This document shows, one piece after another, positions 54,497 to 62,196 of a DNA stretch of 64,000 nt; positions within the stretch are counted from its first letter, which is position 1; every line of letters begins with the position of its first letter. The notes beneath the pieces were generated by a model. It saw only the letters and a program-made list of their open reading frames with translations, did not search any database and was not told the origin of the DNA. The stretch spans positions 26,220-90,219 of the forward strand of contig VXNZ01000011.1 of NCBI GenBank assembly GCA_009840355.1, read 5' to 3'. The position numbers and the translations under genes are program-made. The DNA comes from Chloroflexota bacterium (lineage in GTDB: Bacteria; Chloroflexota; Dehalococcoidia; Lucifugimonadales; JADFKI01).

Positions 54497-55450
54497 ATGA
54501 GAATTGGAGAATTTGAGATACGCGAGCCTGTACCGGAACTTCGGAATGTCCGCGCGATAGCGATGCTGCGACCGTGGGTGGATGTGGGAAGAGTCGGCAC
54601 ACTGGTGCTCAACAGGCTGGAACGCTTCCTCGGCGCGCAGGAACTTGGGCGACTGGCGACGCCGGGCAAGTACTTCGACTACACACGGTACCGACCGCGC
54701 ATGCGCACCGTGCAAGGGCGGCGCGTGTTCACCACGCCCAACACCATCGTCCACTACGCGCACGGCGACGAGCACGACTACCTGTTTCTGCACATCCGCG
54801 AGCCACACGCGTTCGGCGAAGACTATTGCGAGGCGATAGTAGAGCTGCTGCGGCACTTCGGCGTGTCGGAATACTGCCGCATCGGTGGGATGTACGACTC
54901 CGTGCCGCACACTCGACCGGTGCTGGTTACGGGCAGCCTCACCCGCGAACAAGAGCGCCGCGCATCCGGGCTGGTATCCACGCGAGGCAGCACCTATCAG
55001 GGACCGACGAGCATCGTCAATATGGTGCACGAATCGCTGTCGCAGGAGGATATGCCGTCCGTTAGCCTTATGGCGCACCTGCCGCAGTATGTGCAGCTTG
55101 ACGAAGACCACATGGGCGCGGCAAGGCTGATGAGCGTTCTTTGCGCGATGTACGACCTGCCTGACTCGCTCGCGGACCCTTCTCGAGGCGAGCAGCAGTA
55201 CTCGGAGATAAACCGCGCCGTGCAGAACAACTCCGAAGTGCGCACGCTGATTCAGCAACTCGAGACATACTACGACCGCACATACTCGCCCCCGCCCGAA
55301 GCGGAAGAAGAGGAAGAGCCGGTCTCGCTTTCGCCCGGCTTGGAGCAGTTCCTGTACGAAGTCGGAGGCCGCCTCGAAGAGCCTTCCGAAGATGTCGTCG
55401 ATGATTACGACGAAGAGGACGATGTCGAGGAAGGACGCGACGACGGTTAG
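54497..55450 (+). CDS. PAC2-family protein
   Basis: 317 residues resembling the archaeal/actinobacterial PAC2 family (proteasome-assembly-chaperone fold): DYLFLHIREPHAFGEDYCEA, VSEYCRIGGMYDSVPHTRPV and VNMVHESLSQEDMPSVSLMA are the conserved core. The role in this group is unknown. An Asp/Glu-rich tail (about 272-317, with EEEEEPV and DDYDEEDDVEEG) extends the fold. The peroxiredoxin-like selenoprotein gene follows 63 bases later on the same strand, so they may share a transcript. Confidence 0.87.
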   Translation: MRIGEFEIREPVPELRNVRAIAMLRPWVDVGRVGTLVLNRLERFLGAQELGRLATPGKYFDYTRYRPRMRTVQGRRVFTTPNTIVHYAHGDEHDYLFLHIREPHAFGEDYCEAIVELLRHFGVSEYCRIGGMYDSVPHTRPVLVTGSLTREQERRASGLVSTRGSTYQGPTSIVNMVHESLSQEDMPSVSLMAHLPQYVQLDEDHMGAARLMSVLCAMYDLPDSLADPSRGEQQYSEINRAVQNNSEVRTLIQQLETYYDRTYSPPPEAEEEEEPVSLSPGLEQFLYEVGGRLEEPSEDVVDDYDEEDDVEEGRDDG

Positions 55451-55513
55451 CCATTGGCTCCGCATCGCAATAGCGCAGCAATATTCAAAGCGTTGACATG
55501 GCAAGGTGATGAC

Positions 55514-55999
55514 ATGGAAAAACTTCAGCAGGGCGACAGGCTGCCATCCATCACGCTGAAACTCATCGGCGGAGATACGCTGACGCTGCCAAGCGAGATG
55601 TCCTCGCGCTACCTAGCGGTGCTGTTTTACCGGGCGCACTGGTGACCATACTGCGTTCGGCAGTTAGCCGAGTGGGAAGAAAAGAGCGCGGAGCTTGAAG
55701 CGTTGGGCGCCAGCGTTGTCGCGGTGAGCGCGGATTCGCCGGAGCACGCGGAGAAGATGCAGCGAGAGTCGGGGGCAAAGTTCCCGATAGCATACGGAGT
55801 ATCACGCGAGGAAGCGGAGAGCTTGGGCGCGTGGTGGTCGGAAGACCGCGGCGGTTTCGTGCAACCGACCGAGTTCCTGCTCAGTCGAGGCGGCGTGGTA
55901 TTCGGCTCGCTGTACGCGTCGGGGCCGGTCGGCAGAATGAGCGTGGACGAAGCTCTGTATTCAATACGCAACCGGGAGCGGCGGCGTGCAGCAGGGTAG
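55514..55999 (+). CDS. Peroxiredoxin-like protein with UGA at the peroxidatic Cys (probable selenoprotein)
   Basis: AhpC/TSA-family redoxin of 161 residues counting the UGA as residue 44. The frame from ATG 55514 (AAGGTG 5-6 nt upstream) reads LAVLFYRAHW, UGA (55643-55645), PYCVRQLAEWEEKSAELEAL, and stays open to TAG at 55997. Family members have CPYC at this point, the first Cys being the peroxidatic residue, so UPYC is the expected selenocysteine form. Downstream EDRGGFVQPTEFLLSRGG is typical of the family. The product would reduce peroxides with thiols in the cytosol. The alternative is a pseudogene by TGC-to-TGA mutation. No sel genes are in the window to settle it. Confidence 0.75.
55654..55674 (+). 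promoter_or_regulatory. Candidate bacterial SECIS hairpin
   Basis: CGTTCGGC (55654-55661) pairs with GCCGAGTG (55667-55674), 8 bp with two G-U pairs, and closes an AGTTA loop. The loop G is 18 nt after the UGA, inside the 16-37-nt window usual for bacterial SECIS, and it sits near the start of the loop as required by SelB. Seen by hand; folding energy not computed. Confidence 0.55.
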
Positions 56000-56028
56000 C
56001 CCAACATCAATGTTGTAAGTCTATCCTG

Positions 56029-56212
56029 TCAGCGCGTGGGAAGCGGAACACCATGCTCCAGATAGGAATCCATCAACTTCTGCGCGACATCTTTGGCAAT
56101 CTCGGTGGCTTCGGAAACGGTCGTGGCGTAGGCGAGTAGGTCAGGCAAGTCTTCGCTGGTAGCCCATAAAGCCGCCCTCGGGCAGTTCCTCAATCTGAAC
56201 CAATAGTATCAC
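56029..56212 (-). pseudogene. HicB-like antitoxin with a one-base frameshift
   Basis: From GTG 56212 the frame gives VILLVQIEELPEGGFM, then shifts at a GGG run (56163-56165). Removing one G gives ATSEDLPDLLAYATTVSEAT and EIAKDVAQKLMDSYLEHGVP to TGA at 56029. The whole is a HicB antitoxin (inactive RNase-H-like fold with a conserved SEDLP-x-L-x-A motif). The start could also be GTG 56251. No HicA mRNA interferase ORF is found on either side. Confidence 0.72.
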
Positions 56213-56453
56213 GGCGTTGCCCCTTCCCCTTACTTTGAGCAGGGCTTTCACTCTTGCGAGAAAATCCTACAATGATAACTGGCTCATAACCGTGCCCAAA
56301 TATAGTATATGAAAATAGGAAATTCTTGTTTCCCCTCTGCGTCATGGGATGCCTAGATCCCCTCTAGAATATCGCGGCGACTGTCACTGATTAACTAGAA
56401 ACCAACATCCCCAATGCTATCATAGGGGCTAGGGGATTCTAGGAGGTCATCAC

Positions 56454-57281
56454 ATGAGCAGACTCACAGCCGCAGACAAAATGTATCTCGAGAAAGTATT
56501 CGGGATGAGTAGCGGTTATGTTTTACATTTTTCTGATGCGACGTTCGGACAATTCTTTAGTAACTTTCTCATTGACATTCACTGCATCGAATTTCAGACG
56601 TATGGCACTTCCAAAGCGAACAAATTACGTGCATTCTGGGATCAAGAGACGGATACACAGGTAGGCCAAGTCCTTTCGGAAATGATTGATGTTTACGAGG
56701 CTCAATGTGCGCTTGGCTCCATCGAAATGGATTCCGATTCCCTAAAGAAGTGCAGAGAGATTGTTTCGGCACTTAACGGAATACCCACGGCAAATGACAC
56801 CTCAACAGAGGAAGCATTCCTAAATCAAGAATTCGAGATACCTGATATTCAGAAATTGCCCGTAGACTTCGCCGTTTCGCAAGTAATCCGAGAGCGATTG
56901 CACGAGGTACAGTTGTGTCTGCAAAGTGGCGCGAATCTTTCCGTCATTTTCCTCTGTGGCAGCATCCTTGAGGCTGTGCTGCTAGGAGCAGCCCATAATC
57001 ACCCAGAACGATTTAATCGTTCGCCCTCTAGCCCTAAGAGAAACGGAAGAGTAAAGCCCTTCCCGGAATGGTACCTATCGGAATTAATAGATGTTGCTCA
57101 TAAGATTGGGCTGTTGAAACTGGACGTGCATAAATTTGGACACGGCCTGAGAGAATTCAGGAATTATATCCACCCGTACGAGCAGCTGGCATCGCGTTTT
57201 ACGCCTGACGAACATACAGCCAAGATATGCTTCCAAGTGCTCAAAGCCGCTCTTGCTGACGTGGCTGGCGAAAGGTCCTGA
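56454..57281 (+). CDS. HEPN-like protein, possible abortive-infection type
   Basis: 275 residues. The C-terminal half is helical (SVIFLCGSILEAVLLGAAHN then KIGLLKLDVHKFGHGLREFR) and ends in REFRNYIHP, which fits the R-x(4-6)-H motif of HEPN ribonucleases and of Abi-type proteins. The N-terminal 80 residues (LEKVFGMSSGYVLHFSDATF) resemble a small helical domain that often precedes such effectors, though I cannot name it with certainty. GGAGG is 7 nt before ATG 56454. GC is low against its neighbours, suggesting transfer. Possibly a phage-defence RNase. Confidence 0.62.
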   Translation: MSRLTAADKMYLEKVFGMSSGYVLHFSDATFGQFFSNFLIDIHCIEFQTYGTSKANKLRAFWDQETDTQVGQVLSEMIDVYEAQCALGSIEMDSDSLKKCREIVSALNGIPTANDTSTEEAFLNQEFEIPDIQKLPVDFAVSQVIRERLHEVQLCLQSGANLSVIFLCGSILEAVLLGAAHNHPERFNRSPSSPKRNGRVKPFPEWYLSELIDVAHKIGLLKLDVHKFGHGLREFRNYIHPYEQLASRFTPDEHTAKICFQVLKAALADVAGERS

Positions 57282-57311
57282 AATGGAAATGTGTCCCGTC
57301 CTCACAGGACA

Positions 57312-57740
57312 TTACGCCCGCACCGCCCGCAGCACCATCTTCACCAGCATGAAGACGATCAGCGCCAGGCCGCCCCAGAGCAGCAGTTCCGCCCACCACT
57401 GATCTACGGGCAGGTCGGTAATCGCGGCGGCCCAGCTGAGGATGAAGCCCAACCACACGACGAAGTCGAGAGCGAAGGACACCTTCTTGCCTATGCGAAG
57501 AGCGACATTGCGAATCAGCGGAATCACACTCGCCACCGCGAGGAAGAACGACAGCACGAAGAACCCGGCGATTATCAGGAAGATTGCGAACCCGGCGAAT
57601 TCTGGCACCTCGAAGAAATAGAAACTGATTGCTCCGCCGGACGACTGCCACTGCTGAGTGAGCATCAGCGCGCCCACAAATGCGACGAGCGCGTTGCTGA
57701 ACAGCCAGTCCTCCTTGTATTCCTTGCTGGTCATCGTCAT
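57312..57740 (-). CDS. Hypothetical four-helix membrane protein
   Basis: 142 residues with four hydrophobic segments (about 16-28, 43-67, 88-108, 118-137) and short polar loops. No family recognised. No catalytic residues or substrate site visible. It starts at ATG 57740 and lies on the opposite strand from, and convergent to, the HEPN-like gene. Confidence 0.7.
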   Translation of the reverse strand: MTMTSKEYKEDWLFSNALVAFVGALMLTQQWQSSGGAISFYFFEVPEFAGFAIFLIIAGFFVLSFFLAVASVIPLIRNVALRIGKKVSFALDFVVWLGFILSWAAAITDLPVDQWWAELLLWGGLALIVFMLVKMVLRAVRA

Positions 57741-57824
57741 ACGCTCTCACCTGGACACCTTTATTAGCCTCGTGCCAGACTATGGTTGCCGAACCACTAA
57801 CAACTGTGAACCGACGACTGACAA

Positions 57825-58529
57825 CTACACCAGCAACGCCGCCAGCTCTTCCGGGTGGCTGAGCATCGGATAGTGCCCCGCGTCCATCTCGTGCCAGCTG
57901 GCGTTCAGCGTCTCGGCGGTGCGGCGCTGGTGTGCTTCAGGCGGGTTTTGGCTGAGGCGGCAGCGCACCACGCGCGTTCCCTGCCACTCGCCCGCCTGCG
58001 CCCAGAATGCGTCCAACTCGCCGGGCGCGTCTGATGCTTCGACCGGATGCGGCGTGGCGCGGTCAACCGCCCATGTGCGTAATTCCGGCTCCAAGTCGGC
58101 GAACAGGCGCGTCTCCATCTCTTCGCGCGAGGGCCCTCTGGTCAGGCCGGCGGTGGGAATCGGCGGGGCGTTGGGACCGCGCTGCACGATGTTGCTGACA
58201 AGCTCGCCGGGCTGCGGCGCGAGCGCGTCCACGAATGCAAGCCTTCTTATGCGGTCGCGCGCGAGTTCCGCCGTCTTGCAGACGACCAACCCGCCGGTGC
58301 TTGTCGCAACCAGCACGACATCGCGCAGGTCTTCGTAGAACATTATGTCCGCCACTTCCCGCGCCTGCGACGCTATCGTTATCCCCGGACGTATAAGGCT
58401 GCTGCGCTCGCCGCAGCCGTCCAGCGTGGGCGCGTGAACCTCATGCCCTTGCGCGCGCAAGACCTCAGCCGTTGGCTTCCAAATCCAGCCGCCCTGAAAC
58501 GAGCCGTGCACCAGTACGAATGTAGCCAT
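57825..58529 (-). CDS. Alpha/beta-hydrolase
   Basis: 234 residues: FVLVHGSFQGGWIWKPTAEV is the oxyanion-hole region, the nucleophile Ser lies in VLVATSTGGLVVC (elbow A-T-S-T-G, not the usual G-x-S-x-G) and the catalytic His in DAGHYPMLSHPEELA. The family resembles plant methyl-ester hydrolases. The departure at the elbow's first residue leaves activity likely but less certain. Confidence 0.85.
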   Translation of the reverse strand: MATFVLVHGSFQGGWIWKPTAEVLRAQGHEVHAPTLDGCGERSSLIRPGITIASQAREVADIMFYEDLRDVVLVATSTGGLVVCKTAELARDRIRRLAFVDALAPQPGELVSNIVQRGPNAPPIPTAGLTRGPSREEMETRLFADLEPELRTWAVDRATPHPVEASDAPGELDAFWAQAGEWQGTRVVRCRLSQNPPEAHQRRTAETLNASWHEMDAGHYPMLSHPEELAALLV

Positions 58530-58608
58530 TTTCTTACCTCCTAAATAATTGATTCGACGAACAGGATAAACAGGATTTATCGGATTTTCTATATCCTGTC
58601 CATCGATG

Positions 58609-59421
58609 TTAAGCTAGATGTTCAAGCATGGATAGCGGCGTGGTGGCAAGGACGCCGCCGTCCACGGGCAGGGTTACGCCGGTGATCCAGCGCGCTTCGT
58701 CGCTGGCGAGAAACAGCGCCGCCCAAGCGATGTCCCACGCGCTGCCTTCCGTGCCGAGCGGCGTGCTGCGGCGACGCAAATCCCGCCCTTCGTCCGACAG
58801 CCTGCCCGCGACCATAGGCGTGTATAGCGGACCCGGCGCTATGCAGTTGACACGCACGCCGTCGCGCCCGTGATGCACCGACATTTGCGTTGTCAGCGCG
58901 ATGACGCCGCCTTTGGATATGGCGTATGGAATGCTCGCGCCGCTGCTGCCCGCGCGAATGCCCGCAATCGACGATATGTTGATGATAGAGCCGCCGCCCG
59001 TCTCCGCCATTCGCGGCACGGCGTACTTGCTGGTGAAGACCATGCTTCGCACATTCGTCGCCATCACGCGGTCGAAGTCTTCTTCCAGCACATCGAGCAC
59101 CGTGCCCGGACTGCCGATGCCCACGTTGTTCATCAGGATGTCCAGCCTACCGTATCGCTCGACCGCAGTCTCGGCGATGCGCGCGCAGTCGTCTTCGCGC
59201 GTAACATCCGCCCGAATCACGGACGCAGTGCCACTTTCCTCCTCGATGGACGCGCGCGTTTCCTCTGCGCGCTCCGGCGTGGCGTCCACTAGCAGCACGC
59301 TCGCCCCTTCACGCGCGAACAGCGTAGCCGCCGCTTTGCCCGTGCCAAAGCCCGGTCCGCGCGAGCCGGCGCCCGTTACGATAGCGACTTTTCCTGCCAA
59401 GCGTCCGTCTTTGTCTGCCAT
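58609..59421 (-). CDS. Short-chain dehydrogenase/reductase
   Basis: 270 residues: VTGAGSRGPGFGTGKAAATL is the nucleotide loop (longer than the plain GxxxGxG), MNNVGIGSPG replaces the NNAG motif, the catalytic Tyr-x3-Lys is in YAISKGGVIALTT, and LASDEARWITGVTLPVDGG ends the protein. Substrate unknown. Upstream it is divergent from rsmG, which starts at 59553. Confidence 0.9.
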   Translation of the reverse strand: MADKDGRLAGKVAIVTGAGSRGPGFGTGKAAATLFAREGASVLLVDATPERAEETRASIEEESGTASVIRADVTREDDCARIAETAVERYGRLDILMNNVGIGSPGTVLDVLEEDFDRVMATNVRSMVFTSKYAVPRMAETGGGSIINISSIAGIRAGSSGASIPYAISKGGVIALTTQMSVHHGRDGVRVNCIAPGPLYTPMVAGRLSDEGRDLRRRSTPLGTEGSAWDIAWAALFLASDEARWITGVTLPVDGGVLATTPLSMLEHLA

Positions 59422-59552
59422 AGCCTTTGCCTCCTTCTATTACTGCTTACATGGGAGCGGTAATGTATCATCCTGTTAATAGTCTTGTACGCTTGCATCG
59501 CCAAGGGTATGTTAAGGGTGAAATAATTCCAGGGCATTGTACGGCAATTCTC

Positions 59553-60293
59553 ATGGCAACGGCGGCGGAAATACGGACAGGCAATCTCGTGGCAGGCGCG
59601 GAGGCGCTTGGCATCGTGCTGACTGACGCACAAGCGCGGCGATTTGTGCGATACTACGCCGAACTTGCGCGGTGGAACGAGCGCGTGAATCTGACGGCGA
59701 TTACGGACTGGGACGCAGCGCAGTCGCTGCACTTTTTGGATTCGCTGTCGGCGGCGCGGGCACTGTCGCCGGAATTGCTGGCGTCCGGCGAGTTCGTCGA
59801 TGTTGGCAGCGGCGGCGGGTTTCCGGGCATTCCAATGAAGTTGGCGTTCGACGGCATGCGCGGCACTCTGCTCGACTCCACGGCGAAGAAAACGGCGTTC
59901 CTGTCGCACGCAGTCGAGACGCTGGAATTGCGCGATATGTCGGTGCGCACCGGCAGAGCGGAGACGCTGGCGCACGACGCGGATATGCGAGAGCGGTTCG
60001 ATATCGCGTTCGCCCGCGCGGTGGCAGAGGTCGCCGCGCTCGCCGAACTGACGCTGCCGTTCGTGCGCGTAGGCGGCGTGGTCGTGCTGCACAAGAAAGC
60101 CGACATCGCCGCCGAACTATCGCGCGCGGAGACGGCGCTAGACACGCTAGGCGGCAGTCTGCGAGAATCGCTGCCCGTCAGCATATCTGGGATGTTGGGC
60201 GACAGGACTCTGGTGGTCATAGAAAAGCACAGCCGGACACCGGCAAGATACCCACGCCGTCCGGGTATGCCGGCAAAGCGGCCGCTGCGGTGA
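59553..60293 (+). CDS. rsmG: 16S rRNA (guanine527-N7)-methyltransferase
   Basis: Methylates G527 in 16S rRNA. ATG 59553 gives 246 residues: WNERVNLTAITDWDAAQSLH is the conserved start and FVDVGSGGGFPGIPMKLAF the SAM loop; FDIAFARAVAEVAALAELTL and GGVVVLHKKADIA follow as in RsmG. The longer frame from 59427 lacks conserved residues. It is not next to mnmG or parAB here. A membrane protein follows. Confidence 0.92.
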   Translation: MATAAEIRTGNLVAGAEALGIVLTDAQARRFVRYYAELARWNERVNLTAITDWDAAQSLHFLDSLSAARALSPELLASGEFVDVGSGGGFPGIPMKLAFDGMRGTLLDSTAKKTAFLSHAVETLELRDMSVRTGRAETLAHDADMRERFDIAFARAVAEVAALAELTLPFVRVGGVVVLHKKADIAAELSRAETALDTLGGSLRESLPVSISGMLGDRTLVVIEKHSRTPARYPRRPGMPAKRPLR

Positions 60294-60355
60294 AAATCAA
60301 CAATCGCTTTTATCCTATCCATCCTATTTGAATTGCCTGTTTAAGTTGATTGATT

Positions 60356-61435
60356 ATGAACCAGCAACACGATAAGAACGCTGATATGTATGAGCAGCGG
60401 CCACTGAGGCGGCGCATCTTTTCGATGCCGTCGCTGCTGCTGTTCGTGATATTTGCCGCGTTCGTGTACTTTCTGCTGACACAGTTTCCCACGGACTGGA
60501 GCGCGACCTTCGACACGATAGCGCACATGAACCCCTGGTACTATCTGCTGGCGTTCGCGCTGTACTACGCGACCTTCATCCTGCGCGGGCAGCGATGGCG
60601 GATGCTGGCGCAGAACACAGGCGACCTCGACGACATACCGCACGGTCGGCTGCCCACGATACGCGAGTCGTCCACTTACATCCTCATCGGCTGGTTCGTC
60701 AACTCCATCACTTGGCTGCGGATGGGCGACGGCTATCGCGCGTGGCTGTTCGCGCGGGGCAGCGGCGGCAGCTTCTCATGGAGTCTCGGCACGGTGCTCG
60801 CGGAGCGTGTGCTGGACGTCGTTTCCATGCTGCTGATACTACTGGCAAGCGCGCTATTCCTACTATTTTCCGCGAGGTCTATATCCGACGCCGCGGTGTT
60901 CGTGATACCCGGAACTTCTTTTGTCATACCGAGTCACATTGTTGTCATACTGGGGATTTTCCTTGTCGTCGTCCTATCGCTGTGCGTACTCGTAGCGATG
61001 AAGTTGTGGGGACCTCGCTTCGCGCGCTTCCTGCCGTCTCGGTTGGAGGACGAGTTCCACCGCTTTCAGAGCGGCACGCTAGGCAGCATGAAGCAAATGC
61101 CTACGGTCATCGCGCTGGGCGGCGGCGCGTGGGTGTTGGAAGTGGCTCGGCTGTACTTCGTGGCGCAGGCTCTGGGGCTGGAAGTGCCGCTCGCTCTCAT
61201 AGCGATAGCGGCGTTGAGCGCGGCAATCCTGAGCACCGTGCCTATCCCCGGCGGCGTGGGCTTCGTCGAATCGGGCATCATCGGCGTGCTGCTGCTTGCG
61301 CTGGGACGACCGGAGGCCGTGTCCATCGCGCTGGTGGACCGCTCCATAACCTTCGTCAGCGTAATCGTCATCGGCGGCATCGTCTTTCTCATAAGCCAGG
61401 TCTGGCAGCCGCGCGCAAGCCCGGAGCGCGCCTGA
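60356..61435 (+). CDS. LPG-synthase-like / flippase-fold membrane protein
   Basis: About 359 residues with roughly 8-9 transmembrane helices of the lysylphosphatidylglycerol synthetase transmembrane-region type (UPF0104/AglD-like), which move or flip lipids. Conserved places: YLLAFALYYATFILRGQRWR and the late STVPIPGGVGFVESGIIGVL, a signature of the family. The start is ATG 60356 or TTG 60350. There is no LPG-synthase catalytic domain. Confidence 0.86.
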   Translation: MNQQHDKNADMYEQRPLRRRIFSMPSLLLFVIFAAFVYFLLTQFPTDWSATFDTIAHMNPWYYLLAFALYYATFILRGQRWRMLAQNTGDLDDIPHGRLPTIRESSTYILIGWFVNSITWLRMGDGYRAWLFARGSGGSFSWSLGTVLAERVLDVVSMLLILLASALFLLFSARSISDAAVFVIPGTSFVIPSHIVVILGIFLVVVLSLCVLVAMKLWGPRFARFLPSRLEDEFHRFQSGTLGSMKQMPTVIALGGGAWVLEVARLYFVAQALGLEVPLALIAIAALSAAILSTVPIPGGVGFVESGIIGVLLLALGRPEAVSIALVDRSITFVSVIVIGGIVFLISQVWQPRASPERA

Positions 61436-61436
61436 C

Positions 61437-61536
61437 GCCTGCGGGGACGCAAGCGTGGCGTACAGCTTGATGATGTCCGTGTTGCCCACATTCCGCTCGA
61501 ACGCCCTGCCGTGCGAAGTGTTCAGCAGGGCGGCGT
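61437..61536 (-). pseudogene. Relic of a paralogue of the gene at 62197
   Basis: The 100 bases at 61437-61536 nearly repeat 62919-63020, inside the PLA2-like gene. The minus frame reads ALLNTSHGRAFERNVGNTDI IKLYATLASPQ, against ALLNTSHGRAFERDVGNADV in the intact gene. Homology stops sharply on both sides and the frame runs out of the lipid-flippase gene's end. This is a fragment of a duplicated copy. Confidence 0.68.
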
Positions 61537-61580
61537 TGGCGGCGTTGGCAGCCTTCAACTTCGCATATGGGTTCGCTCTC

Positions 61581-61859
61581 TCACAAGGTGGTGAAATACA
61601 AGCCATATAGGAAAAGCCAAGTAAACACAACGATTGTAAAGGTTGCTGATGCGCCTGCGAACGGCATTATGTATAGATGCCTGTACAATTCGCCAGTAGA
61701 GCGTCTATGTAACAGCAATTTCAGAGATTTTATCAATAGAAATATACCAATTGATATCGGAACTAGCAAATACATCGCAAGTCTTATGTTGAGCAAGCTG
61801 TAGTACCATAAATTGGAATCCGCAGTCGCGAATATAGCGTAAATGCAGTGGCAAATCAT
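61581..61859 (-). CDS. Possible small membrane protein
   Basis: 92 residues with two strong hydrophobic segments (about 24-46 and 68-88) and basic residues between. Not recognised. It lies in an AT-rich stretch on the same strand as the secreted PLA2-like gene and the next small membrane gene, so the three may be one transcript. Confidence 0.5.
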   Translation of the reverse strand: MICHCIYAIFATADSNLWYYSLLNIRLAMYLLVPISIGIFLLIKSLKLLLHRRSTGELYRHLYIMPFAGASATFTIVVFTWLFLYGLYFTTL

Positions 61860-61868
61860 GACGCTCAG

Positions 61869-62186
61869 TCAGAATGCGTACACGCAAATGTACGCCATCG
61901 CATAATCACTCTTTGAGAATTCTTCGTTTCGCATTCGCCGCGTTAGATATATCCAAGGCACCAAGAGTAGCAGCGCATATACTGCTCCAAAAATTGCATG
62001 GTCAGTAGCTTTCAAGCCCTCGCTGCGCGCGATGCGAAAGCATACAATTCCCGCAAACGGCGACCATATTACGCAAAACGCCTGCAACACCGCTCCTATC
62101 AAGAATATGAAAAGAGCAGAAATTGCAAGCGCCGTGATTAGTATCAAGAACGGCGATAATATGACGCTCATTAAATCCAATCGCAA
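61869..62186 (-). CDS. Possible small membrane protein
   Basis: 105 residues with three or four hydrophobic segments and short loops; begins just after the stop of the PLA2-like gene. A cation- or lipid-related role is possible but no motif is seen. Not recognised. It may accompany the secreted protein as an immunity or export factor, which is speculative. Confidence 0.53.
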   Translation of the reverse strand: MRLDLMSVILSPFLILITALAISALFIFLIGAVLQAFCVIWSPFAGIVCFRIARSEGLKATDHAIFGAVYALLLLVPWIYLTRRMRNEEFSKSDYAMAYICVYAF

Positions 62187-62196
62187 CCAACCTCAC

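Noticed and set aside
57291..57767. Plus-strand histidine-rich frame opposite the membrane gene
   Set aside because: It is antisense to a well-formed four-helix membrane protein; His-rich composition is a typical shadow artefact.
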